From: Cymbomonas tetramitiformis
Taxonomy: Eukaryota > Chlorophyta > Pyramimonadophyceae > Pyramimonadales > Pyramimonadaceae
Assembly (NCBI GenBank): GCA_001247695.2
Contig: LGRX02030310.1
Coordinates: 1 to 64,000 of the forward strand
Length of the DNA: 64,000 nt
Reading direction: 5' to 3'
This document shows, piece after piece, positions 17,734-26,465 of this stretch. Position numbers and translations under genes: made by a program. Numbering within the stretch: the stretch's first letter is position 1; each line of letters opens with the position of its first letter. Under the pieces are notes generated by a model. It ran no database searches and had not been told where the DNA came from. It saw only the letters and a list, made by a program, of their open reading frames with translations.

Positions 17734-19374
17734 TCATGTGTAACCGACGGCCGTGCGAGGCAAGGACGTATCGATCGTCCACGCGCAATACTCGCAGTCG
17801 AATGTGGTATTGTCGAGACACGAGATTTGCAACACGGAGCTGCGATGAACGCTCATAGTACGAGGATCTTCGCCTACTTTGGCCTCTGTATGTGTGAACG
17901 CCATGCTAGCACCCGAGTCCACCCGCCAGACGCGTTTATTCCCCTTGTACTCGGTTCCGTTTATTCCAATCTGATTGGAGGAGACGGAGCATTGGGCGCG
18001 GAGCATGTCGGCGCAGGTACCGTCGCTTTTCACGCGAACGAAATGTTGTTTGATGGCGATGTTCTTGTGGTCGTCGTTTGCGCATAAATGATGGTCAATC
18101 ACGCGCGGATCGCTTCGAAGTAGTTCACCCAGGACAAACGAGGCTTCCCCTTCGCACCTTGTACGTAAAGCCGACTTCAACACACTGGTATACCCCGCGC
18201 ATGTTTGAGGACAATGACCAACCACGACGTCGTCCACATGAGCAAGGTGCCGGTGTCCGATGGGCTTGCTCGTTGTCTTGGAAACCAGTAAGTAACCCGT
18301 ATCCCTGCTGGTAAGAGTGCCCGAGCTCATCAGAGTTTGCCATGTTGTAAAGTGCGGATCGATTTGAAAATGAATACTGGGACTGAAGTCGTTCTTCACC
18401 AGAAAAGTCGTAAGTCGGCTACTCTGTGTCTGATGTGAGCGATCTAACGACGTTGCGTCTAGTCCTCCGTGAAGAAAACATACTTTGTTCCATGTATGAG
18501 TGAGCTTCGTGTTGCAGAAACCAAATAGCAAAGTACCATACGTGACTCTATTCGCGAGAGTCTCCTCTAATCGCACCGGATCTGCGAAGTGAGTCTCGTT
18601 CCAGATACTGGGCATTGTCAAACTCACCGTATTGTACGAATCTAATCGTAAGAGGTATCGGAACAGGCGGCTGTCTTTAAACTTTTCTCTGTGGAATTGT
18701 CTTATATCCCCTCTTTCGTCTCGGGTGAAGAACGATTCGAATTCATCGTAGACCTCAACATGTCGTCGACTTTCTGTTGAGGTATATTGGATCATAGCAG
18801 TGCATAGATTTGCATATTTGCTGAAATCACGATCCACGTCTCGTTTAATAACGTCCGCCACCGGCGTGTTGAACGCCGCCTCGAGTTCATCCGTGTGCAC
18901 GTACGGTGAATACGTCGCATAATGCTGGAATAGCATTTTGACGTAGGCCGGATCGAATTCAGGAATCACACACGTCGGCATGACGTTCGAAAAGCGGAAG
19001 GGAAACAGATTGATGATCTCGTGGTTTCCAAGACAGTATATAAGACCGTTAGGGTTCCCCGCGGCGCGACTCTTCATTTGAAAGTATCCAATGGTGTAAA
19101 GGATCATTTTTTCTGCGGCACCGGCGTAAGACATGATCGACGGTTGCGAACTTCCGTGTTTGTCAACGCGGGCTCCGTCAACCACATCTCCGATGATTAC
19201 AACTTCCACTTCCGGACCCGCGATCCATTCGTAATCCTTTATGTACGAATTCCAACGAATCACGTTTGTCATCATCAAGCAGTCCATAAGAACTCGATAG
19301 TCCCCGTGTATATCGCTCATCGCGTACACGCAGGGTGCGCGTTGAGAATGGACGTTTCGGAGTGTCACGGACAT
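17734..19374 (-). CDS. PPP-like metallophosphatase
   Basis: A 546-residue protein with all signature blocks of the calcineurin-like PPP superfamily in order: SDIHGDYRVL (metal binding), GDVVDGARVD, GNHE, HGGL and GHCPQ. A late WRVDSGASMAF block is found in the PPP-like phosphatases of bacteria and some large DNA viruses. The length exceeds the roughly 300-residue catalytic core by a large insert between GNHE and HGGL. It is expected to dephosphorylate serine/threonine (or tyrosine) residues. The window also encodes a protein kinase 1.4 kb away. A TATATAT element lies about 40 bases before the ATG. Confidence 0.85.
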   Translation of the reverse strand: MSVTLRNVHSQRAPCVYAMSDIHGDYRVLMDCLMMTNVIRWNSYIKDYEWIAGPEVEVVIIGDVVDGARVDKHGSSQPSIMSYAGAAEKMILYTIGYFQMKSRAAGNPNGLIYCLGNHEIINLFPFRFSNVMPTCVIPEFDPAYVKMLFQHYATYSPYVHTDELEAAFNTPVADVIKRDVDRDFSKYANLCTAMIQYTSTESRRHVEVYDEFESFFTRDERGDIRQFHREKFKDSRLFRYLLRLDSYNTVSLTMPSIWNETHFADPVRLEETLANRVTYGTLLFGFCNTKLTHTWNKVCFLHGGLDATSLDRSHQTQSSRLTTFLVKNDFSPSIHFQIDPHFTTWQTLMSSGTLTSRDTGYLLVSKTTSKPIGHRHLAHVDDVVVGHCPQTCAGYTSVLKSALRTRCEGEASFVLGELLRSDPRVIDHHLCANDDHKNIAIKQHFVRVKSDGTCADMLRAQCSVSSNQIGINGTEYKGNKRVWRVDSGASMAFTHTEAKVGEDPRTMSVHRSSVLQISCLDNTTFDCEYCAWTIDTSLPRTAVGYT

Positions 19375-19410
19375 GGTTGTATCGTTCGAACTGTTTCCCT
19401 CCGTGCCTAC

Positions 19411-19417
19411 ATATATA
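19411..19417 (-). promoter_or_regulatory. TATA-like element of the phosphatase gene
   Basis: TATATAT on the minus strand 37-43 bases before the ATG at 19374. Confidence 0.5.
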
Positions 19418-19715
19418 CTGCACCAATGTCACATTGCACAACATACGTTTTCAAAAAGTGCTACAGCTTGAGTGTTGACTTATCTCCTTTGTGCACACCA
19501 CAAACAACTGGAATTTCTTTCTGGGCACGAGCACTCATCAATATACAAAAATTCGAGGTTAGCTTTTCCTCATCAGACGCATTGATGAACATGCTGGCAC
19601 CATCCATTATCAGCATGTTGAAGTCGCTGTTGGCGTGATAAGCTCTTTCGCGGCCAGAGAAAATGATCGAAGTTGACCTCGAAGCTGGGTCGGGAAGCGA
19701 AGCCCGTGATTTCTT

Positions 19716-19752
19716 CGCGCGCGCGAAGTATGGGGTGCCTCGCGCGCGCGCG
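19716..19752. repeat. CG-hairpin element, copy 3
   Basis: CGCGCGCGCGA and TCGCGCGCGCGCG arms around GTATGGGGTGCC. It lies upstream of the phosphatase gene, the shortest G-run of the family. Confidence 0.8.
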
Positions 19753-19837
19753 TGTTTTTGCTCCGGTCAATAAAATGTGCCCGTCCACCCCTTACTTTGT
19801 CACCCTTTCTCGCGAAGATCGTCTCATCGCCGAGTTT

Positions 19838-19905
19838 TCGAGAGTCGGTTTTCGGTTGTCATAGGAATTTGTGGAGGCGATATGCCCACGGATTGATGCG
19901 ATGGA
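19838..19905. mobile_element. MITE family 1 remnant overlapping a gene end
   Basis: GAGAGTCGGTTTTCGG and GGAATTTGTGGAGGCGATAT match the left half of the family-1 elements at 39288 and 40188. The stop codon and last residues of the minus-strand gene 19859-20321 fall inside it. Confidence 0.65.
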
Positions 19906-20321
19906 CCTCCAAGGACGAATTAGGATAAAAGTTCATGTTGAACAGCACTTGAGATTCCGCGTATGCTTTCCAAAGATCCTTGCCCCATCGGTTTACACAG
20001 GTTCTGCCGTGACCGCTCAGGTATAAGTCCACCGCTTCACGCATCAAATCACGTCTAGGTATATACGTTGAGCGCGTTGCACGTAACAAGTCTGGAAGAA
20101 CCGACTGTTTTTTTGTTGCGGCAAACGCAATGCACGAAGTTCACATAATTCGGTGTCGATTTCATTTCAAGGCGTCGTATGTAGGTTTGCGTCTCTTCGT
20201 CGTCGACGGTGAGAGTTGTAAGCAGGGCTCCAAATAAAAGCACTATTGATGCCGTTGTTGTTATCGCAACGGCGCCCAATATCATTTTGTACCGACCGAT
20301 CGTGGTATATCCCTTGGCCAT
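19859..20321 (-). CDS. Small membrane-anchored protein, probably spliced
   Basis: Two overlapping frames read as one protein if a 40-nt GT-AG intron (20144-20105) is removed; both ends are phase 0. Exon 1 (20321-20145) has a single hydrophobic segment (AITTTASIVLLFGALLTTL) after a short basic head. Exon 2 (20104-19859) is helical and charged, with DLMREAVDLYLSGHGRTC. The product is about 140 residues. The 3' end lies in a transposable-element remnant. A one-base sequencing frameshift is an alternative to the intron. Function unknown. Confidence 0.5.
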
Positions 20322-20742
20322 GTGCACGGTGGTTCGATTTAAACGCGATCTTCACAGGGGATTTAAACGTGATCTTAGGTTGCTTGTGTAGAGTGATGTA
20401 TTCGATCTATCGAATGGCGCCAAGCATAAAAAACATTTGTTATCATAAAAATATTGTAATAGGTACATTCCGAATGTGATGGGCATGTTCAAAATCTACC
20501 CAAATGACTGTGTATTGCGGGACACTCTACAACTGCAACCGGAGCGGTGATCGGGACACGAAGCGAATACGGACCGCCGAATATGTATAGATAGATGTAT
20601 ATATATATCACAGACCTGGAGGTTGGTCGCATCATATCTATATACACGCCTACATAACATCAGAATTCCGGATTGGGGGCGGCTTCATTTTTTGGATCGA
20701 TAACATCCGGCTTTGGATCCAACACGGCTCATCAGCAGGCTT
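20322..20742. other. Divergent intergenic region with TATA-like motif
   Basis: TATATATATA at 20599-20608 may serve the plus-strand kinase gene; AT-rich, no other signal seen. Confidence 0.45.
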
Positions 20743-21897
20743 ATGATTCGCAGGGTTTACGATGCATTCGCTGGTCATATCGACAAAAACAGAACGCCGA
20801 ACGAAATAGGCGTCGATAAAAGTGGTATGTATTGTTATCATATATTGTATTATATGGGAGCGAGATATCGGCTGGTACCATCCGACAAACGTAAATCGAT
20901 TTGTCGTGGTGCGGTCGGTTTAATTTTCGAGTTCGCACGCGATGATGCATGTACCGCATCGCGATCGGAGTCGCTTCCTTTACCCGAGTCTGTCGTTTTG
21001 AAGGTTTCGCGCAGTGACTCGTTTTCGTCCATTTGGAGAGAATGTATAGACACCATGTCGATGGGCGAAAACGAAGCATGCGATACGTTAGTGGCATCCA
21101 CACCGTTGAATATTGTCTGCAGGCAAACCGGCCTCCGTGTAGGAAAGGTGATGAGAAATCGTCAAAACTTGTACACCTGTTTTTGTGTGATGCCGAAGTA
21201 TCACGACAACCTTCAACGCTACATACAAAGCCGCGAAATACAAAACAAATTAAAGGAAGGTGGTGAAGCGGAAATGTCACGCCTATTGAAGACATTGTTG
21301 CGCACGATGATACATCTATGCAACCAAGGGTACATCTACGCCGATTTGAAGCTGTGTAATATTCTTGTCTCGAAATTGGCAGACGACGACCCGCGTTACC
21401 TACTTGGCGACGTCGGTGGTATCTACTCGATTGATACACGAGAAAAGATATTATCCACATTCCCGCCGCCATCGCAGCTCGACCATTCTTGGGAACACAC
21501 GAATGTTGCATGGCCTTTCGCGACTTTAATGATAGAATATCTCACTGCTATGTGGTCGCTGAATGGTCTTCGGTGCCATTTGTACCAACATATGATATAT
21601 CGCATCTACGTCGACGAAAACGATCGACGTCTTCACGCGAGACGTATTCGGAATGAGATGGCGATGTTCGAGAATGTCATTCCGGACGATTGGTGCGTGA
21701 CAAAGCAGATGTACGCCTTCTGTTTAGACGAGGAGCGAGTCCGAAACTTGTCGTATCTCGAAGTGTATAACACGCTTCTGATGATGATGCCATCCTCTTC
21801 TGGAGTGCAAGCGACAGCAGACGCTTCGTCGGTAAACCCCAAAGCGCTCGCCTCCGACATCTATTTCAAGGATGTCTGTTGTGAATGCACGCAGTAG
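20743..21897 (+). CDS. Protein kinase
   Basis: A 384-residue eukaryotic-type kinase. VVLKVSRS matches the ATP-anchoring lysine block (VAIK). GYIYADLKLCNILV is the catalytic loop (usually HRDLKxxN; His-Arg is Tyr-Ala here, with catalytic Asp, Lys and Asn kept). LLGDVGG replaces DFG with DVG. The long N lobe and non-standard HRD suggest a divergent viral Ser/Thr kinase. The last 70 or so bases of the gene belong to a 132-bp duplicated segment found again at 24127. Its minus strand there encodes the end of the exonuclease. Confidence 0.85.
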   Translation: MIRRVYDAFAGHIDKNRTPNEIGVDKSGMYCYHILYYMGARYRLVPSDKRKSICRGAVGLIFEFARDDACTASRSESLPLPESVVLKVSRSDSFSSIWRECIDTMSMGENEACDTLVASTPLNIVCRQTGLRVGKVMRNRQNLYTCFCVMPKYHDNLQRYIQSREIQNKLKEGGEAEMSRLLKTLLRTMIHLCNQGYIYADLKLCNILVSKLADDDPRYLLGDVGGIYSIDTREKILSTFPPPSQLDHSWEHTNVAWPFATLMIEYLTAMWSLNGLRCHLYQHMIYRIYVDENDRRLHARRIRNEMAMFENVIPDDWCVTKQMYAFCLDEERVRNLSYLEVYNTLLMMMPSSSGVQATADASSVNPKALASDIYFKDVCCECTQ

Positions 21898-21957
21898 GTT
21901 GCGTACACGTCCGCGCAACGATGACGTAGCTGCTCCGAAGTCAAAGTACCGGCACAT
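21826..21957. repeat. 132-bp direct repeat, copy 1 (kinase tail)
   Basis: Aligns without gaps to 24127-24258 (offset 2301). It covers the kinase C terminus, its stop and about 60 bases after it. Confidence 0.85.
21861..21957 (-). pseudogene. Antisense remnant of the exonuclease C terminus
   Basis: The minus strand reads GTLTSEQLRHRCADVYAT and ends QQTSLK-stop. It is colinear with the C terminus of the exonuclease gene ending at 24162 (GTLSSEQLRYCCADAYAT). The frame is intact over about 30 codons but the rest of the gene is absent here. Confidence 0.7.
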
Positions 21958-22161
21958 GGATTATTTGTGAAAGCACAGCAGACTGCTGCAGGCTGAGTAT
22001 CTGCAGCTACTGTATACCGTATGTCGCGCGATCGCTATGTTTGATGTAGTCTCGCAGGATATCGTTGTTACGTGTACGACTCGTCGACACCCCACCGTTA
22101 AACATGCGCTATGTACGTTTTTGTAATTACTAATGCGCACAAGCCTCGTCATCTATTATCC

Positions 22162-22914
22162 TTATGATATCCTTATAGGTACGTTGATATTGTCATCGAA
22201 GTTTATGAGTACACAATACTCAAAACCGTTGGCCCTTTCATTTAGGCTCATTTCAACACTAATTGAAGTAGGATGCTGGAAATTTTGAACTGTGGTAAAT
22301 TCTCCAAGGTCGCCTCGGTTTACTGAGCCCGACATCAACTGCCTATATATGACCTGCAGCAACTTGGCATGCAATTCTTTTTCGTACTGCGGTGTCGGGC
22401 ATGCAAATGGATATCGTAGGTTGTATGCAATAGTATCGATGTCATTTTGCAGCTCGGAAGAAGTGTAGCATATCAGTCGCACATTTTCACTTGACGCTTG
22501 TTGTTCTTGTTGTTTAGCGAAAAGCTCGACATAATTCCTAATAAGCCAGTGCAGAAAGTGTACGTTTTCTATCTCAATTACCGTTTTTGCTGGTATAGGC
22601 AAAGCTATTATATTACGCGTGACGAAGAACTTCAATATTTCAAAATTGTTGGTCACCAGGTCATACATAAAAAAGGAGTTCTCGTTAACCGTTTGACAAC
22701 CGGATTCCGCGATTCCTGCCATTACACCTACAACTCTTTGGGCATTTGCTCTCGGACGTACGGATTCCCCACCAGGATGAAACATATAATATACGAACCT
22801 TCCTTGTTGCCCAGTTGAGGTGTCAATTCTTTCCTTCTTGTATATTGCAAATGCTTGTAATTCGCGTAAATCTAAAATCGGCGAATGAAAATTTGAAACC
22901 TCGCAGAAAGACAT
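22162..22914 (-). CDS. Hypothetical protein within duplicated-end segment
   Basis: 250 residues starting at the ATG that follows a TATTTATA box by 52 bases. Mixed alpha/beta composition, glutamine-rich centre, no recognised domain. It lies between the two copies of the 132-bp direct repeat, so it may have arrived with the event that duplicated them. Confidence 0.6.
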   Translation of the reverse strand: MSFCEVSNFHSPILDLRELQAFAIYKKERIDTSTGQQGRFVYYMFHPGGESVRPRANAQRVVGVMAGIAESGCQTVNENSFFMYDLVTNNFEILKFFVTRNIIALPIPAKTVIEIENVHFLHWLIRNYVELFAKQQEQQASSENVRLICYTSSELQNDIDTIAYNLRYPFACPTPQYEKELHAKLLQVIYRQLMSGSVNRGDLGEFTTVQNFQHPTSISVEMSLNERANGFEYCVLINFDDNINVPIRIS

Positions 22915-22965
22915 AGTGTTCAACGTGCATGCTGCGCCGTAAGAATGAAGTTGTGTAAGGTACGG

Positions 22966-22973
22966 TATTTATA
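22966..22973 (-). promoter_or_regulatory. TATA box of gene 22162-22914
   Basis: TATAAATA on the minus strand, 52-59 bases before the ATG at 22914. Confidence 0.65.
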
Positions 22974-23152
22974 CTAAGCAATACGTACAAATGTTATTCG
23001 TATTCAGAATCTTTGTTTTGAACAAATTGTATAAGTAAAACGCTGTCGAGCGACGAAACACCAGGTCGTTTGGGCTAGCACGCTGAGTATATAAAAAAGT
23101 CACATTCCGGAGCATTTCTCTGGAGTTGCCTCTACGAGGCTTCCTAAAATTC

Positions 23153-23196
23153 GATCCGACGGTCCTGGTTCACGGAGTGTTATGAACCGTTGGATC
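23153..23196. repeat. 45-bp palindromic element, copy 1
   Basis: GATCCGACGGTCC and GAACCGTTGGATC form imperfect arms. Related copies are at 23529-23573 and 37812-37854. Confidence 0.6.
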
Positions 23197-23528
23197 TTTC
23201 ATTATTGTCGAGTTACTAACATCTCTCGAATGAGATATTCAATGTTCGATACGCTTGCAATATTTTCGTAAGAAAACATATGGCACTCGCAAATGCGAAA
23301 GAAGAACGGAAGTACTCAACGACGTGTAGGGTTTGCGCCCACCCAAAATGCGATATACCGTAGCGATGTGGATGCAGAGTGAGAGGCTGCAGGCACTGTG
23401 ATAACTAGCGAGAGTCACACGCCGCATTCACCGATGCGTCGCTGGCGGTCTCTGTCACTGGGCGTGGCTTCGCGTCGTCGGTCTCGATATCGAGCTCGAC
23501 ATTCAACACCCGAAACAAGGCGCGTTGA

Positions 23529-23573
23529 ATCGGACGGTCCTGGTGGAAGGTGCATTCTCTATCGTTGGATCTT
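23529..23573. repeat. 45-bp palindromic element, copy 2
   Basis: Keeps CGGACGGTCCTGG and ATCGTTGGATCTTGA; the loop differs from copy 1. Confidence 0.55.
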
Positions 23574-24126
23574 GATTTTTGACCTTTCAATTGTGACATG
23601 GTCTGGGCGAAGGTGCAGCAAACAAATGGAGAGTCTCCATTTATTCGCTGCAGCCAGCGTAAATGAGTTGACCCGCCTCGGGTTTACGTTCGTGTGTTCG
23701 TACATCGCTGTGCCAGCTGAGCGATGTCGACTCGTCCTTGCCAATTTTTAATTCCGGTAGGCGCACGAGTTCCGTAGCAGCGACGCGCCCCACTCCGGGC
23801 TCGATATTCATCGGTCGACCGTACTCTTCGCGGTATGTGATACTCAAGTTTTTGTTCCACCGAAAAACACTCGAAATGCCGCGGCAAACGGTTGTTACGT
23901 GCGAGGTGAAGGTGGAACAGAAAAACCCTAAGGTATGCATGTGCACGCTTCGGGCAGTCGAACGTAATAAACGAGTAAGATCTGCGGCACAACACCTTAA
24001 AGTTCTTCTTTTTACAGGCCCTTCTAGAACAATTTACGAGAGTTTTATCATAATTTATACTTTTAGCCACAGCTTACAGCAGGAAGATCCTAATTAAAGG
24101 TTACCATACTAACAATCGAGAGTGTG

Positions 24127-24258
24127 TCGTCGGTAAACCCTAAAACGCTAATCTCCAAAGCCTATTTCGAGGAAGTCTGCTGTAAATGCACCAGGTGGGT
24201 TGCATACGCGTCCGCGCAGCAATATCGTAACTGCTCCGAAGACAAAGTGCCGGCTACA
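24127..24258. repeat. 132-bp direct repeat, copy 2 (exonuclease tail)
   Basis: Gapless match to 21826-21957. On the plus strand the kinase tail reads through because the stop TAG has become TGG. On the minus strand the exonuclease C terminus is intact. Confidence 0.85.
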
Positions 24259-25121
24259 TCCTGAAAACTGACGGAAGTCTCCTCGTCCTTCGCGTACCTC
24301 TTACCATCGGCTGCGCAATACTTGTTGAACAGGTTCTGCAAGGAGCAGCGCGTGTTGTCCGCGAAGTCCGGCTCGCAACGCTGCACATCGTGAGACAGTT
24401 CCTCGTAATCGACTCCAAAAAAATGACGTAGAACAGGAAGGTCTTGGCGCGTGTCACAGAAAACCAGAACGGAGTGGGCCTTGAGGTACTCCGCGACACG
24501 TTTGCGCATGCTCGGAAACTCCACCAAAAACCTTTTGGTGAAGACGTACACGTTGATGCCGTCGAAAAAAGAAACAACACTCAGACCACGCGGACGAGAA
24601 TCTGCGAATCGCAGACGCTTCGTCTCAACACATCAACGAACCCCACGAAACAAACGGCTGTAGCGCACCGAAAGGTTACCTGGTACAAACTCCACATCGA
24701 CAACCAACACCCCGTCTAGAGCAACTGCGAAGTCCACTTCGACGTTGTGCTTCACGATCAAAGCGGAAAGCGGAACAATCGACGTCCACGGAGTGCAGTT
24801 GTTCCTGTATTCGGCGCTGTGCAACTTCTTCCTCTGCACACTCTCGGCCTTTCTGGAGAGCAGCCAAGACTCCACCGATTGATCTTCGGGCACTTGCGCT
24901 CTCAGCTTCTCGAGCAACTGTGTGCATGCTATTCCCCGATAAATCTTTGCCGTCTTCTTACCCACCACGCGTTCCGTGACCGGCAAGGATACGGATACGC
25001 TGCGAATACCGTCGTCGATCGGAGCGAGTTCCACGAAGTATAGCGAATTCTCAGAATGTAGGGAACAATTCACGTGGAAAAGTACTTTGTCGTATAGATA
25101 AATCGTTGTGGAAGCATTCAT
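24162..25121 (-). CDS. Spliced DEDD-family 3'-5' exonuclease (RNase D/WRN-like)
   Basis: Exon 1 (25121-24680) ends in motif I (VLVVDVEFVP, the D.E pair). Exon 2 (24601-24162) carries motif II (VFCDTRQDLPVL) and motif III (LSSEQLRYCCADAYAT, where DEDDy enzymes have YxxxD). The 78-nt intron uses GTAACC and CGCAG, both phase 1, so the active-site aspartates are brought together only by splicing. The upstream frame is open beyond the chosen ATG. Such enzymes trim 3' ends of DNA or RNA, and a repair or RNA-processing role is likely. The C terminus is encoded inside the 132-bp repeat shared with the kinase gene. Confidence 0.7.
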
Positions 25122-25368
25122 TGCATATCTCACCGACTTTGTAACAGTACGGTCGAGTACGGTCAACTGAGAATGTATACTGTAAATCCTAAGTCGAGGG
25201 TCTAAAAATTTCAGAAAGTAACACGGGGTCTGCCGGTATGCCACGTCATACCGCGTGTATGGCGACTGTCCACGTTAGCGTCCGATTATCGTGAGATTGA
25301 AAATTCGATCGACGGTATTGCTCGTCGGGATTCTAGCTTTACTGCCGCTACCGCGGATATGACCTGTG
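25122..25368. other. Upstream region of the exonuclease gene
   Basis: The exonuclease frame stays open without an ATG to about 25244; no other gene seen. Confidence 0.4.
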
Positions 25369-25638
25369 ACGGGTGCTCCGCCGAATATAAGGTGGTGCAC
25401 GAAATAATTAAATTGCGATTTTATAATTAAATTCAAAACGCCGGATGCCGGCGCGAGTTGGCATTTCGATCGAACGGCCGGCATTCGATGAAGTGCGAGA
25501 TGTTTCAACGTCGTCTATTCGCCCATCCATCCAAATTGATTTTTTTCGAAGGCGTGCAGGATCTAGACTTGGCAGATTCGCCCTCCATCCAATAAAATTC
25601 TTATTTTCGGTGATACTTATATTCAGTGGAGCACCCGT
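25369..25638. mobile_element. MITE family 2 (ACGGGTGCTCC ends), copy a
   Basis: Inverted ends ACGGGTGCTCCGCCGAATAT and the complement of ATATTCAGTGGAGCACCCGT enclose about 220 bases with no coding potential. A second, shorter copy is at 32644-32816. Confidence 0.75.
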
Positions 25639-25722
25639 AATGGCCAAGACCAAAATTATATAGGACGAAGATCCCACATATGCCAAAGGCCACGGCATAA
25701 CTGACACTCTATTTGCTAATAT

Positions 25723-26007
25723 ATGAACGAATTACCGAGGGAAATATTCTGTGAGCTCAGGCCAGCAACCGATACGACTCTCACTATCTGCGATTATGTT
25801 AAATTGTACATGTGGATAAATAATCTGATTTATCGATGTGATTGTTTCCTGAGAATATATCTGGCACATGCTACGGGTCAAAATTTCCGACCGCAGGCGA
25901 CAGTTACCCACCTTTTGACCACTACTTTCTGTGGCTTTAATCGACACGAAAATATACTGCGTGATGCTCACGTCCAACTCTCGAAAGACCAAAAATCCCT
26001 CCCGTGA
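25723..26007 (+). CDS. Small protein with F-box-like N terminus (weak)
   Basis: 94 residues beginning MNELPREIFCELRP, which fits the first half of an F-box (LPxEIxxxI). An aromatic-rich stretch (VKLYMWINNLIYRC) follows in the place of the second half. No other domain follows. Competing antisense frame exists, so support is weak. Confidence 0.3.
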   Translation: MNELPREIFCELRPATDTTLTICDYVKLYMWINNLIYRCDCFLRIYLAHATGQNFRPQATVTHLLTTTFCGFNRHENILRDAHVQLSKDQKSLP

Positions 26008-26068
26008 GCGGCTTTTTAGCAAGCACGAGCGTGGCAAAATCGGGTTTAAAAATGTTTAAACCTTGAAG

Positions 26069-26104
26069 GCTCCGATCGAACGGAAACGGGAAATGGATTT
26101 AATA
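26069..26104. repeat. 36-bp direct repeat left of the helicase gene
   Basis: GCTCCGATCGAACGGAAACG followed by GGAAATGGATTTAATA is repeated at 28596-28631 with one change. A second shared word (TGGCAAAATCGGGTT) lies at 26032 and 28701. Confidence 0.85.
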
Positions 26105-26465
26105 GCGCGGTTCAGATATATGTCAGTCCGTTAAGAAAAAAAGTATCTGCTTTTCGCGTAAACTCGTAGGTTATTTCGCCATCACAAAAAAACCCTACAG
26201 CCCTCGAGCTCAAAAATCGTACGGTCACTAATGAATGATCTCTCTGTACAAACCTTGTTGAGTCGCGGACTTGTTTTTTTTATGACATGCATGCAACCAA
26301 GAAAAAATACACTCGCTCAACCCGTAAATTTAGTGGCGATTACTCACGCGCGGACCGCTGCTGAGCATTCGCGGCCGAGAAGCACAGACACACCATACCG
26401 ATCGGAATGATTTCTCCATAACACATTATTTTGGCTCAATCGATTTGATCTACAACAGTCTAAGC

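Larger units (their letters stand above)
22974..24126. other. Intergenic region with palindromic repeats and a possible tiny spliced ORF
   Basis: Overlapping frames on both strands are not convincing. Two copies of a 45-bp palindromic element lie at 23153-23196 and 23529-23573. On the plus strand an ATG at 23877 leads after 19 codons to a good donor (AAG then GTATGC). A strong acceptor (TTTTTACAG at about 24018) continues the frame for 11 codons to a stop, so a 30-residue spliced peptide is possible but weakly supported. Confidence 0.4.

Noticed and set aside
24254..24580. Alternative minus-strand frame over the exonuclease
   Set aside because: Ser/Arg/Thr-rich shadow; exonuclease motifs II and III are in the other frame.
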